From contig JARRKC010000004.1 in the NCBI GenBank assembly GCA_037388505.1, forward strand, positions 606,662-670,661: 64,000 nucleotides of DNA, in the 5' to 3' direction. Each line of letters opens with the position of its first letter. The first letter of the stretch is position 1. A program made the position numbers and the translations under genes. Below are positions 1 through 9,244 of this stretch, piece after piece. Source of the stretch: JARRKC01 sp037388505. Its GTDB lineage: Bacteria; Acidobacteriota; UBA6911; RPQK01; JAPXNP01. The notes below the pieces were generated by a model. That model had not been told where the DNA came from and made no database searches. It was given only the letters and a program-made list of their open reading frames with translations.

Positions 1-3000
1 AGCTCCCGCGTGAGCTGCTTGCCTCCTCCGCCACCGCTGGGCAGAGCCTTGAGCCCGAAATGGCGCTTGCCCACAACCTGCATCTGAGCCGTCGACGTCT
101 GGACGCCGTAGCCCCGTGTCTGCATCATCTGGTCGAGGAGCTTCCAGCTCGGGTTCGGTGCCAGTTCCAGTAGGCCCTCATCCACGACTGCCACCGCGAC
201 TTCGGCGCCTTCGGTCGGCGGCCTTCCTTCGGGATCGGTCACGGCAATGGTGACGTGCGCCTTCTGCCGGATTTTGTATTGATCCCTTTCCGGCCGGACG
301 TCCACCTTCAGCCGGTGATCGGCCCAACCCACGTCGATGTGGGCAATCCCGAGCTTGAAAGACGGCTTACCGAGATCGACGAAGGCGGTCGGGGCGATGC
401 CCCCCTCACGCCCACGGACGACCAGAGCGGAGACGAAGATGTTCGGGGCATAGCCGGGCTTCACGGGAATCTCAACGACCGGATTGTCCGCCGTCAAGTG
501 CTTCACAAAGGTATCGCCGACACCCTCACGTTCCACCGCCACCAGAGCGGTCGCCTCTCGAAACGGCATCCGCACCTGAAAGCGGGCCGTCTCACCCGGC
601 TGATACTCCTTCTTTTCCGGAATCAAATCGATTCGATCATCGTCTTCCATCGGGTACCAGGCGGCATTGTGACCCCGAACCCACACGGAACGGTCCGCAT
701 AGGAACGCCGTCCCTGGGCATCGGCCGTCGAGGCCAGAAGAATCACGTTGCCCGACAGAGGCGGCACGACGTCGCACTTCAGGATTCCCCGTGCGTCCGT
801 CTGACCCTCACAGATCACGCCCTTACTTTGAACCTCGGAGAAAGACTCGTAGCCGTAGAATCCTCCCACCAGGCGCTTTCGATGCGAGTAATACTTGCGC
901 TCGAGCAGCTCGACGCGGACCGGCGCGTCCGCGATCGGACGCCCGGACACATCGGCGACGGCCGCACTGAATTGCAGTGACTTGTCGGACTGCATCCAGG
1001 ACTTCGTCTTGATCCCGGCCAGGCGGGCAGACGGCCACATCGAGATGCGCTGAGAGACGGTCTGTATCCGGCCATTGGGATCCTGAAATTCCAGCTCCGT
1101 CAGAAGGGACTTCCTTTGGTCTATCTTCCCGGAGCCCTCCAGTTCGATTCGTCGCCCTCCGTTTTCGTCGAGTTCCATGGTTTTGCGGGAGAATTCGGGA
1201 GGCTTCCGCTCTGTTTCCTCACCGTATCTGGTGATTCCGACCTCGACGGGGCCGGTGTCGAAAACGAAGTCCTCGAAATCCGGAAACGACGACGGACCGG
1301 CCGGTTGCTGCTGATACCGCAGCAGCACCGGAAGCTTCTTGGCCGGGCCTCCGGACAGATACGCGACGTCCACGTCGACCGTCACTTCGTCGGGTTGGAT
1401 CAGAGGCTCGGAAGGAGCAGCAATGGAGGCCTTCAGCAGGGGAACGCGAAACTCCTCGACGCGACAAGATCCGCTGACCCACTCTTGACCGTCGTCCCTT
1501 TTCAGGACGAACTGGTACGTGCCCAGTCTGGCGTCCTTGGGAACTTCCCAGTCGGTGAGCGCCACGCCGGGATCCGTCCATTCCAGTTTACGTGTGTACT
1601 CCTGGTTGGTACCGAGATGCCGAATGACGAGCTCGGTCGGGCGCTCGGGCTCCGAAATCTCGGTGAAACCGGTCATGGTACGCCCGCGGATGAAGTGCTT
1701 CATATGGACCGTCTCGCCGGCCCGCACGAGCGATCGACCCAAGACGGTGTGGACGCTGACGAGCGAACTCTCCGAGGCACCGGGCACCCGAAATCTCCAC
1801 GATTCGATCCCCCGGTCCCAGTCCGAGTGGACGAACGAGAAGTCATCCCCAAGTTGCGCGATGACGAGCAATCCCGTTCCGAAGCGATTCCAGTTGCACC
1901 GTTTGGCGGCGTTGAGAGCCGGCAGGCCGACGGGCCTGGCGATGCCGTCTCGATCGGTCACCCCGTTCCATAACACCTGACCCGAGCAGTCCCGGACTTC
2001 CACGGATGCTCCGGGCGCCGGTTCGGCAGATTCGAGACGGGTGACCCACACCAGGGAGCGCTCCAGACCCCATTTCAGGTGCACCGACAGATTCGTGACC
2101 AGGGCCGTCGTCGGGACGTACATCGAAACCGGCGCTCCCAGCAGCGCATCACCGAGGATGCGACTCTGGAGCTCGACGACATAGAATCCTGAACGTTCGA
2201 GAGGAATGCCGATCACCTCGAACGACTTCTCTCCATGGGGGCGGGGGAGAACGAAACGGCGGGGCGTGGCATCTGTTCCTGCGAAGACCGAGTGACCTCG
2301 GTCGTCCCAACTTCGCATCTCGACCTTGGTGAGCCAGTCAAGGATCTGTTGCGATTCTGTGGCCGGAATTCGGGCTATGCGGCCATCGATCTCCCCTCCT
2401 CCCTCCACCTGGAGACTGCTGAGTTCCAGGTCCTTCTCGATGTTACGAACGGTCACGGGAAGAACCGGGTCGGCGGCTTCGATGATTCCGAAGTCTGCGG
2501 AGAACTTGGCCAGCGGCGGGTATTCATCGGTGGCCACGGAGAGGGGAAACTCGGAGACGTTGGAGAGAGGTCGGCCGGCGTCATCTTCGACGCCGTCGGG
2601 AAGGGTGACTCGGAAGCCGGTCAATGTGGCACCACGAAGAAGATCGACCGCGACCGGAGCCGAGAATTCGACATGCATGTTGAACAGCGGAATGCAGGCC
2701 CGATCCGCGTTCACCCGTCGGCAGCGAAAAGTCGCCCGCAGGCGGGACCGGACCGTGTAGTCGAAGACCTGCTCTTGCTGTGTCGCCACGCCGGAAGGAG
2801 ATGTAATCCCCGCTCCCCAGACGAAGCGGACACGCGTCTGCTCGGGAAGAGTCTGCCGAGGCTGGAGAAGCAGCACCCGGTCCGGCGGCTGCCTCTTCAG
2901 CGAATACTGGCTTTGAATGATCTGCTCTCTGTCGTTGCCGCCCACCGCCCGAATACTTACGGCACTGGCCAACCCCTGCACGACGACATACGCATGGTTG

Positions 3001-3491
3001 AGAACCGAGTTGATATCGACCGGCCCGTCGAGAATCAGTGCAAAGACCTGGTCCTCCTCGATCGGGCCTCCCGGCGGTTGAGGAATGATGTTCGTAACGG
3101 CCGGACCACCCGTGCTGAAATCAAAATGCTTCGGACCCATGAGCGCTTGCCCGTCCAGACTCGTGAGCTCCGATCGCAGGTCGAAGCTGCAGGCAATCCC
3201 ACCGGGAAGGTCCTTCTCGAAATCGTAGACCCAATTCCGGGGGTCGATCCATCGCCCTTTTCCCTCGACCGAGCATTGAACCTGAAAAGGTTCGGCGGCT
3301 CGTCCGGGGTCTCCGAAAGGCACGATCGGCACCGAAAAGCGGACTTTCACCTGTCGGATGGTCTTCACCGTCCCTTGAGGAGAGAAACCGATGATCCGGG
3401 GCTGAGGCAGATCCTGGCCGGTACTGATACCCGAAGCAAGAGCAAAGACCAACGACAGAAAACCGAGACAGCTGTGGGAGCGGAACCGCAT
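1..3491 (-). CDS. Alpha-2-macroglobulin family protein, 5' part only
   Basis: Bacterial alpha-2-macroglobulins are periplasmic or lipid-anchored protease traps. The minus frame starting at ATG 3491 stays open to the left edge (about 1163 codons), so the C-terminal part, where the thioester CxEQ motif would lie if present, is outside the window. The N-terminus is a signal peptide (hydrophobic FLSLVFALASG, residues about 9-21) without an obvious lipobox. Repeated MG-type beta-sandwich sequence follows, including a two-cysteine segment (RRVNADRAC) about 260 residues in and the family-typical VAVVDEGLLELAP stretch near the truncated end. A fragment rich in glycine (SGGGGG) lies at the edge. Long plus-strand reading frames over this region are antisense shadows. 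The class is confident; whether it is a thioester-containing or thioester-free type cannot be told. Confidence 0.88.
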   Translation of the reverse strand, partial: MRFRSHSCLGFLSLVFALASGISTGQDLPQPRIIGFSPQGTVKTIRQVKVRFSVPIVPFGDPGRAAEPFQVQCSVEGKGRWIDPRNWVYDFEKDLPGGIACSFDLRSELTSLDGQALMGPKHFDFSTGGPAVTNIIPQPPGGPIEEDQVFALILDGPVDINSVLNHAYVVVQGLASAVSIRAVGGNDREQIIQSQYSLKRQPPDRVLLLQPRQTLPEQTRVRFVWGAGITSPSGVATQQEQVFDYTVRSRLRATFRCRRVNADRACIPLFNMHVEFSAPVAVDLLRGATLTGFRVTLPDGVEDDAGRPLSNVSEFPLSVATDEYPPLAKFSADFGIIEAADPVLPVTVRNIEKDLELSSLQVEGGGEIDGRIARIPATESQQILDWLTKVEMRSWDDRGHSVFAGTDATPRRFVLPRPHGEKSFEVIGIPLERSGFYVVELQSRILGDALLGAPVSMYVPTTALVTNLSVHLKWGLERSLVWVTRLESAEPAPGASVEVRDCSGQVLWNGVTDRDGIARPVGLPALNAAKRCNWNRFGTGLLVIAQLGDDFSFVHSDWDRGIESWRFRVPGASESSLVSVHTVLGRSLVRAGETVHMKHFIRGRTMTGFTEISEPERPTELVIRHLGTNQEYTRKLEWTDPGVALTDWEVPKDARLGTYQFVLKRDDGQEWVSGSCRVEEFRVPLLKASIAAPSEPLIQPDEVTVDVDVAYLSGGPAKKLPVLLRYQQQPAGPSSFPDFEDFVFDTGPVEVGITRYGEETERKPPEFSRKTMELDENGGRRIELEGSGKIDQRKSLLTELEFQDPNGRIQTVSQRISMWPSARLAGIKTKSWMQSDKSLQFSAAVADVSGRPIADAPVRVELLERKYYSHRKRLVGGFYGYESFSEVQSKGVICEGQTDARGILKCDVVPPLSGNVILLASTADAQGRRSYADRSVWVRGHNAAWYPMEDDDRIDLIPEKKEYQPGETARFQVRMPFREATALVAVEREGVGDTFVKHLTADNPVVEIPVKPGYAPNIFVSALVVRGREGGIAPTAFVDLGKPSFKLGIAHIDVGWADHRLKVDVRPERDQYKIRQKAHVTIAVTDPEGRPPTEGAEVAVAVVDEGLLELAPNPSWKLLDQMMQTRGYGVQTSTAQMQVVGKRHFGLKALPSGGGGGKQLTRE

Positions 3492-3562
3492 GGGACCATC
3501 ATAAGACCATCCTCTGAAAGCCGTAAGTCCCGCGTCCACGAGCCGCCGACGGCCGGGTCTCC

Positions 3563-5380
3563 TTGACTGGCCCTGACCTCGTCCCACAGAATAGCTCGGT
3601 GGAAAAAGACAACGAATCAGACCCGGGGGCGACAGCGCTCGAGGAGGTCGAACCCGAGGGGGACTCTTCTACCACTTATCGACTGATTGGAGTCTGCGTG
3701 GTAGTTGGTCTCCTCGGCGGGGTTTCGGCACTTGCCTTCGATGCGGCTGTCGCATTCGCTCAGAAGTACCTGCTCGAATGGCTCACCGGGTATATCCCGC
3801 CGCGAGTCGGCGTGCTCAATCCTGTCGCGGCCTTCCCCGCGATCCTTTCCCGCTGGTGGATCCCACTCGCCACGACGTTGGGCGGCCTGCTTAGTGGGGT
3901 GCTGGTCTACAGTCTCGCTCCGGAGGCCGAAGGCCACGGCACGGACGCCGCTATTGCCGCCTACCATCGCAAGGGAGGAATGGTCCGTGACCGCGTTCCT
4001 TTCGTGAAAGCCGTGGCATCCGCACTAACGATCGGCTCGGGCGGCGTCGCTGGAAAAGAGGGACCGACGGCACAGATCTCCGTGGGTCTCGGGTCCATTA
4101 TTGGGCGTCAGTTCAAGATGCGGGGTCAGAACCGCAGGATCATCATCCTAGCGGCAATGTCGGCAGGACTGGCAGCCGTCTTCCGCGCTCCTCTGGGAAT
4201 GGCGATCTTCGGTGTCGAGATCCTCTACTCCGGCATGATCTTCGAATCCGAGGCATTGATCTACACGGTCATCGCAGCCGTCACGGCCTATGCGCTGCAC
4301 GGCTTCGTGGCCGGCTGGTCGCCGATTTTCGAGATTCCTGCGGGACTGACCTTTCACAAGCCTGAGACCCTCCTCGTCTTTTCGGTCCTCGGCATCGCGG
4401 CCGGGCTGTTTGGGTCCGTGCTGCCCACGATCTTCTACGGCATTCGCGATCTCTTCCATCGGCTTCCCGGTCCGCCTCATATCAAGCCGGCGATCGGCGG
4501 ACTCGGCGTCGGCCTCATCGCCATGTTCTTTCCACCCCTCTTGGGAACCGGATACGGATGGGTCGAACTGGCGATGGCCGGAAAGCTTTCACTGATCACG
4601 ATCGCTCTCCTCTTTCTCCTCAAGGGGCCGGCCATGGGCCTGACGATCGGTTCCGGAGGGTCAGGCGGCGTGTTTGCTCCGACCGTGGTGGTCGGGGCCA
4701 TGCTCGGCGGAGTCTTTGGAATGGTTCTCAATCAGACCTTCCCGGTCCTGGAACTGAGCGTCGCCTCCACGGTACTCGTGGGGATGGCCGCCACCTTTGC
4801 AGGGGCCGCACGCACGCCGATTTCGACCTTGATCATGGTGGCGGAAATGACTGGAGGCTATGGACTGATCGTGCCGGCAATGCTGGCCAATATCCTGTCG
4901 TTCATGGTTCAGCGATCGGTGACCAGCGGATGGAAATACCCAACCCTCTACGAATCGCAGGTCTTTGCCCGTGAGGACTCGCCCGTTCATCGCGGGGTCT
5001 TCGTCCGGCGGGCTCTGGTGATGCTCGAGGAAGAGGCCTCCCACGGAGACCTCGACGCATCCGATGTCACCTTGCCTCGGCTGGTGACGCTGCTGCAGTT
5101 CGGCGAGCCGATCCCCATCACGCGGGGCTCCGGGATGCTGGTCGAAATCACTGTGGAAGAGGGTTCTTACCTTGCCGGCAAGACCGTAGCGGAGGCGTTG
5201 GGCCAGCTCGAGGGGGCGACGGCTGTGGCCATTTTGCGTGGACATGAAATGATCGTGCCGCGGGGACCCACGCAATTCGAAGCCGGGGACCAGATGATTG
5301 CCGTCGCTACGCCGGCCGCCTATGAAGATATCCGCGAACTGGCCTCAGGGGCGATACCGGTCGTTCCTGCGGCACCGTAG
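3563..5380 (+). CDS. CLC-family chloride channel/transporter with C-terminal RCK_C (TrkA-C) domain
   Basis: Inner-membrane chloride-conducting protein, 605 aa. The first 40 residues are charged and cytoplasmic, then about ten hydrophobic segments follow. The CLC signatures are GSGGVAGKEGP (residues 158-168, with the gating Glu at 166) and GSGGSGGVFAPT (about 362-373). The stretch APLGMAIFGVEIL (209-221) aligns with the E. coli ClcA segment that ends in Glu202-Glu203; here the second position is Ile220, so the internal proton glutamate of H+/Cl- exchangers seems to be missing. Residues about 510-600 look like an RCK_C/TrkA-C regulatory domain instead of the CBS pair found in many CLCs. The start is uncertain: TTG 3563 or GTG 3599, neither with a clear ribosome site. 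Confidence 0.9.
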   Translation: MTGPDLVPQNSSVEKDNESDPGATALEEVEPEGDSSTTYRLIGVCVVVGLLGGVSALAFDAAVAFAQKYLLEWLTGYIPPRVGVLNPVAAFPAILSRWWIPLATTLGGLLSGVLVYSLAPEAEGHGTDAAIAAYHRKGGMVRDRVPFVKAVASALTIGSGGVAGKEGPTAQISVGLGSIIGRQFKMRGQNRRIIILAAMSAGLAAVFRAPLGMAIFGVEILYSGMIFESEALIYTVIAAVTAYALHGFVAGWSPIFEIPAGLTFHKPETLLVFSVLGIAAGLFGSVLPTIFYGIRDLFHRLPGPPHIKPAIGGLGVGLIAMFFPPLLGTGYGWVELAMAGKLSLITIALLFLLKGPAMGLTIGSGGSGGVFAPTVVVGAMLGGVFGMVLNQTFPVLELSVASTVLVGMAATFAGAARTPISTLIMVAEMTGGYGLIVPAMLANILSFMVQRSVTSGWKYPTLYESQVFAREDSPVHRGVFVRRALVMLEEEASHGDLDASDVTLPRLVTLLQFGEPIPITRGSGMLVEITVEEGSYLAGKTVAEALGQLEGATAVAILRGHEMIVPRGPTQFEAGDQMIAVATPAAYEDIRELASGAIPVVPAAP

Positions 5381-5496
5381 CCGCGATGAAGCCGTGGGAG
5401 GCCGTGTTCTGCTCCGAGGGGAAGACATGACGGTCTCGCCTCGCTGGAGCATGGATCGCACAGAACCAGCAGAAGCTGATCTGCGGACACCACTCC

Positions 5497-5534
5497 TGGA
5501 ACTCTCGGAACTCGGAACTCGAAACACGGAACTC
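5497..5534. repeat. Short-unit array GGAACTC/GAAACAC
   Basis: Four to five direct copies of a 7-10 nt unit (GGAACTC, CGGAACTC, CGAAACAC) lie between the convergent clcA-like gene and xerD and end two bases from the xerD stop codon. The same unit family forms a larger two-armed array at 23659-23954. Confidence 0.8.
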
Positions 5535-5535
5535 T

Positions 5536-6423
5536 TCAAGCCCTCGGATGCAGCTTGTCGTACAACTTCTTCAGCCTCTCCCGGGTCACGTGAGTGTAGA
5601 TCTGTGTGGTGGAGATGTCGGAGTGCCCGAGCATCATCTGCACGGCCCTGAGGTCGGCGCCGTTTTCGAGCAGGTGCGTCGCAAAGCTGTGTCTGAGCAC
5701 GTGAGGACTGAGGCGGTTCTTCAGCCCCAGTCTCCTGCCGAGTCTCTCCACGATCATCCAGAAGTTCTGCCGGCTCATCGGCCCGCCTTTTTGACTCAGG
5801 AATACGGCCCGTGACCCGGGGGCCTTTCTCTTGAACCTCGGATAGGCCTCCCGGAGATATCGGTTGAGCCAGTCTTGCGCCGTCTCTCCCAGGGGAACGA
5901 TGCGCTCCTTGTTGCCCTTCCCGATGACCCGAATGAAGCCGACATCGAAGTTGACATTCTCGGCCCGGAGACGCACCAGTTCGCTGACCCGCAAACCGGT
6001 TGCATAGAGAACCTCCAACATGGCCCGATCCCGCAAACCGTGCGGCTTCGTCACGTCGGGCAACTGCAGCAGACGTTCGACCTCATCCTGACTGAGATAC
6101 TTGGGGAGAGAGTGCAGGGTTCGAGGCGCCTCGAGCGTCTCGGTAGGGTCATTGGCCAGGTAACCATCCAGAATCAGAAAGCGGTAGAAGGAACGCACGC
6201 TGACGATCTTGCGCGCCACCGACCGCGGAGAAAGCCGTTGATACAGCTGCTGGAGGAACTGCAGAAGTTCCCGATGCTCCACCTCCTCCGGACTCAGACG
6301 GTTTCCGGCGAGGAACTCCAGGAACTCTCGGATATCCCGTCGATAGGCTTCAATCGTGTTCGTGGCCAGTCCGCGCTCGACCCTCAGGTAGTTGATGAAG
6401 CGATCGAAGGCGCCCTCGATCAC
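5536..6423 (-). CDS. xerD: Tyrosine recombinase XerD
   Basis: Site-specific tyrosine recombinase that, with XerC, resolves chromosome dimers at dif sites. At 295 aa it has the usual length. An N-terminal SAM-like core-binding domain (1-100) is followed by the catalytic domain with Arg145 (ATGLRVSEL), Lys169 (IGKGNKER), His241 and Arg244 (SPHVLRHSFATHLL), His267 (LGHSDISTTQIYTHV) and nucleophile Tyr276. The start is a GTG whose GTGA overlaps the murJ stop, implying translational coupling. XerC and XerD are hard to tell apart by eye; the LLENGADLRAVQMMLGHS block favours XerD. Confidence 0.93.
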   Translation of the reverse strand: MIEGAFDRFINYLRVERGLATNTIEAYRRDIREFLEFLAGNRLSPEEVEHRELLQFLQQLYQRLSPRSVARKIVSVRSFYRFLILDGYLANDPTETLEAPRTLHSLPKYLSQDEVERLLQLPDVTKPHGLRDRAMLEVLYATGLRVSELVRLRAENVNFDVGFIRVIGKGNKERIVPLGETAQDWLNRYLREAYPRFKRKAPGSRAVFLSQKGGPMSRQNFWMIVERLGRRLGLKNRLSPHVLRHSFATHLLENGADLRAVQMMLGHSDISTTQIYTHVTRERLKKLYDKLHPRA

Positions 6424-8009
6424 CGCTGCCTCCTGAGGGCCTGGATGAGATAGCCGACTTCATGGACGCCGAAAAGCCGACAGAGAACCAGATAGACCGC
6501 CCCTCCGACCCCAATCAAGACACCCAACTGGGAGACCTGTCCCACAATCCCCCGCAGAGGCCACACATGGGCCAGAGTCCCGTCCAGCCACCACACCAGT
6601 CCCCCCATCAACGCAGCCGCCACGAAGTCCCGGGCGACCATTCGGCGGATTCCGAATTCATGGAGATCCCCCAACCTTTGCCGCAGACGCCAGGAGAGCA
6701 GGCTGTTGCTCAAGGTCACAGAGAGGGACGTCCCCAGAGCAAGACCCACGAACTTGTAATCGACCGGCAGGGCCCAGATCAGTGCCACGTTGATGGCGAT
6801 GTTGGTACACACAGTGAAGATCGAGATTCTAACCGGGGTACGCGTATCGTCGAGGGCATAGAAGGTCGGCACGTAGACCTTGTTGCAGCTGTATGCGGTC
6901 AAACCGACCGCATACGCCACCAGGGCCCAAGCGGTGAAATACGTGTCCTGAGCTGTGAAATCCCCTCTCTGAAAGAGTACCCGGACGATGGGGGCGGCCA
7001 GCACGACCAAACCGATCGTCGAAGGGATGGCCATGAAGGAAATCAGTTTGAGCGAGTCGGCCACCGTTTCCTTCAACTCGTGATACTGCTCCTGCGCCGC
7101 AAAGACCGAAACTTCGCGAAGATTGACGACTCCGACGGCAACGCCGAAGAGCCCGATCGGAAGGTACATGATCCGGAAGGCGTAGCTGAGCCACGAAACC
7201 GGTCCGTTGTCCTGAAGAAACGAGGCCAGCTGGGTATTCACCAGGATGTTCACCTGCACGGCGCTGACGCCGATCAGGGCCGGTCCCAGCAACTTTCGCA
7301 TCCTGCGGATCCCGGAATCCCTCCAGTTGATGCGGAATCTGAAATGGAATCCTTCCTTGCGCATGATGGGGATCTGCACGGCGAACTGCAGGACACCCCC
7401 GATCAGCGCACCGAAGCCCATTGCATAGACGGGAAGGATTCCGGCCGATCGGAACAGCGGCACGCCGAAAATGGCGGTCAGGATCAGCGCAACATTGAAC
7501 AATGCCGGTGCGAGCGCGGGAAGAAAGTAGTGGTTGAAAGCGTTCAGGATGCCCATCGCCACAGAGGCCAGGGCAACCAGCATCAGAAACGGTGAGAGGA
7601 TCCGGATGAGAGTGGACGTGATATGGACCTTGCCCGGGACATCGGCGAACCCGGCGGCGAGGCCGTGCACGAAGAGTGTGGAGAACAGGAAGAGGATGAT
7701 CGTCACGATTCCCAGGAGTATGAGCACCCCCGAGAGTACGAGATTGGCCAGGTGCCAGGCCTGGGCCCTGCCCTGCTTCCGATAGATCTCGGTGAACGTG
7801 GGCAGGAAGGCGGCGCTTAGTGCGCCCTCCGCAAAGAGATCCCGCAACAGGTTGGGGATGCGGAAGGCGACCAGCCAAGCGTCGTTGTACAACCCGGCGC
7901 CGAACAAATTGGCAAAGAACTGGTCCCGAACCAGACCGAGAATCCGGCTCAGGAATACGGCAACACTGACCTTCCCCGCCGCCAGGGCGGACTTTGCCCC
8001 CCTCGACAT
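6420..8009 (-). CDS. murJ: Lipid II flippase MurJ
   Basis: Inner-membrane MOP-superfamily protein that flips lipid-linked peptidoglycan precursor to the periplasm; 529 aa from ATG 8009, with about 14 hydrophobic segments. The opening GAKSALAAGKVSVAVFLSRILGLVRDQFFA and the following AFRIPNLLRDLFAEGALSAAFLP are MurJ/MviN signatures, carrying conserved charged residues of the lipid-facing cavity. ATG 8009 was chosen because GGAGG lies 5 nt upstream; in-frame TTG 8030 and GTG 8021 would only add up to seven residues. It is co-transcribed with xerD and divergent from lpxD. Confidence 0.93.
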   Translation of the reverse strand: MSRGAKSALAAGKVSVAVFLSRILGLVRDQFFANLFGAGLYNDAWLVAFRIPNLLRDLFAEGALSAAFLPTFTEIYRKQGRAQAWHLANLVLSGVLILLGIVTIILFLFSTLFVHGLAAGFADVPGKVHITSTLIRILSPFLMLVALASVAMGILNAFNHYFLPALAPALFNVALILTAIFGVPLFRSAGILPVYAMGFGALIGGVLQFAVQIPIMRKEGFHFRFRINWRDSGIRRMRKLLGPALIGVSAVQVNILVNTQLASFLQDNGPVSWLSYAFRIMYLPIGLFGVAVGVVNLREVSVFAAQEQYHELKETVADSLKLISFMAIPSTIGLVVLAAPIVRVLFQRGDFTAQDTYFTAWALVAYAVGLTAYSCNKVYVPTFYALDDTRTPVRISIFTVCTNIAINVALIWALPVDYKFVGLALGTSLSVTLSNSLLSWRLRQRLGDLHEFGIRRMVARDFVAAALMGGLVWWLDGTLAHVWPLRGIVGQVSQLGVLIGVGGAVYLVLCRLFGVHEVGYLIQALRRQR

Positions 8010-8143
8010 CCAATCCTCCACCGCGGGCAAAGGGCAGAAGTAGCCCGTACATCCTGCCGCCGAACCCGGCGCTTACGTTATCATCAGCATCTGAATTATC
8101 CGGGAAAACAGGATTCTATTCTGGAGAGTGAAAGGTTGATGGC

Positions 8144-9166
8144 ATGAAGCTCGCAGAAATCTCCCGCAGGCTGGAGTGCGAACTGAGAGGACCCGCCGAT
8201 CTCGAGATCGAGGGAGTGGCCGGAATCGAAGAGGCACGGGAGCATGAGCTCACGTTTCTCTCCAATCCGAAGTACGTCAGGCAACTTCGAACGACGCGTG
8301 CAGGGGCCGTCATTCTCTCACCCGATGCTCCTGAGGTCGATCGGCCGGCTTTGATCTCGAAAAACCCGTACTTGACTTTCGCCCGGGCCGTCGAACTCTT
8401 CTATTCCCCACCCCAGCCGACACCCGGTATTCACCCCACAGCGGTCATCGCGGACTCCGCCGAAATCGGTGAGGGGCACTCGATCGGGGCCAACGTAGTG
8501 ATCGGTGAAGGCGTCAAAATCGGCGCTCGCGCCACACTTCACCCGAATGTCACGATCTATCCCCACGCCAGCATCGGGGATGACTTTCTGGCTCATTCCA
8601 ATGCCGTCGTCCGCGAACACTGCGTCATCGGCAATCGGGTAATCCTGCAGAACGGCGCCGTCGTCGGTTCCGACGGGTTCGGGTTTGCACCCCGAGCAGA
8701 CCACTCCTACTACAAGATCGTTCAGTCGGGCCGCGCCGTGCTGGAAGACGACGTAGAACTGGGAGCCAATACCTGCATCGATCGGGCAACCGTCGGCGAA
8801 ACCAGGATCGGTCGGGGAACCAAGCTGGACAACCTCGTGCAGATCGGTCATGGCTGCCGTGTCGGCCAAGACAACGTCCTGGCCGCTCAAGTTGGGTTGG
8901 CAGGCAGCACTCGGATCGAGAACCGAGTCATGCTGGCCGGTCAGGTCGGAGTCGCGGGTCACCTGACCATCGGTGACGACGTGATCGTCACCGCCCAGGC
9001 GGGGATCGGCCGGTCGGTCGAAGCAGGATCCCGGGTCTCCGGTTCGCCTGAGATGGACAGCGCGCTCTGGAAGAAGAACTACCTCCTGATGCACGACTTC
9101 CCGCAGCTGGTCAAGACCATCAAGCGGCTGGCGAAGGAGGTCGAGGAGTTGAAGGCCTCCCGGTAA
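8144..9166 (+). CDS. lpxD: UDP-3-O-acylglucosamine N-acyltransferase LpxD
   Basis: Third enzyme of lipid A synthesis: it transfers an acyl chain from acyl-ACP to the 2-amino group of UDP-3-O-acylglucosamine in the cytoplasm. At 340 aa it has the family length. Residues 1-95 form the N-terminal uridine-binding domain (ELTFLSNPKY), and 96-310 form a left-handed beta-helix of hexapeptide repeats. The expected catalytic His is His236 in LVQIGHGCRVG. A C-terminal helix (KTIKRLAKEVEELK) matches the acyl-carrier-binding arm. It starts at ATG 8144 after a GAAAGG-type site. This is direct evidence for a lipopolysaccharide-type outer membrane. Confidence 0.95.
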   Translation: MKLAEISRRLECELRGPADLEIEGVAGIEEAREHELTFLSNPKYVRQLRTTRAGAVILSPDAPEVDRPALISKNPYLTFARAVELFYSPPQPTPGIHPTAVIADSAEIGEGHSIGANVVIGEGVKIGARATLHPNVTIYPHASIGDDFLAHSNAVVREHCVIGNRVILQNGAVVGSDGFGFAPRADHSYYKIVQSGRAVLEDDVELGANTCIDRATVGETRIGRGTKLDNLVQIGHGCRVGQDNVLAAQVGLAGSTRIENRVMLAGQVGVAGHLTIGDDVIVTAQAGIGRSVEAGSRVSGSPEMDSALWKKNYLLMHDFPQLVKTIKRLAKEVEELKASR

Positions 9167-9179
9167 CCCTCACTGCAAA

Positions 9180-9230
9180 GACGCCGAGGCGCAAGGGTCG
9201 CTCGATTGCGTCCCTTGCGCCTTGGCGGTC
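9180..9230. terminator. Hairpin between convergent lpxD and ppdK
   Basis: Near-perfect inverted repeat: GACGCCGAGGCGCAAGGG (9180-9197) faces CCCTTGCGCCTTGGCGGTC (9212-9230) across a 14 nt loop. There is no T-run on either strand, so if it terminates transcription it does so as a bidirectional stem or with Rho. The core GCGCCTTGGCG recurs as GCGCCCTTGGCG at 30679, so it may also belong to a dispersed palindromic repeat family. Confidence 0.6.
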
Positions 9231-9244
9231 AATCGGCCGTGCTC

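Noticed and set aside
2235..3566. 443-codon and other plus-strand frames over 255-3566
   Set aside because: They are antisense to the alpha-2-macroglobulin gene, which reads through without a stop and shows signal peptide and family blocks.
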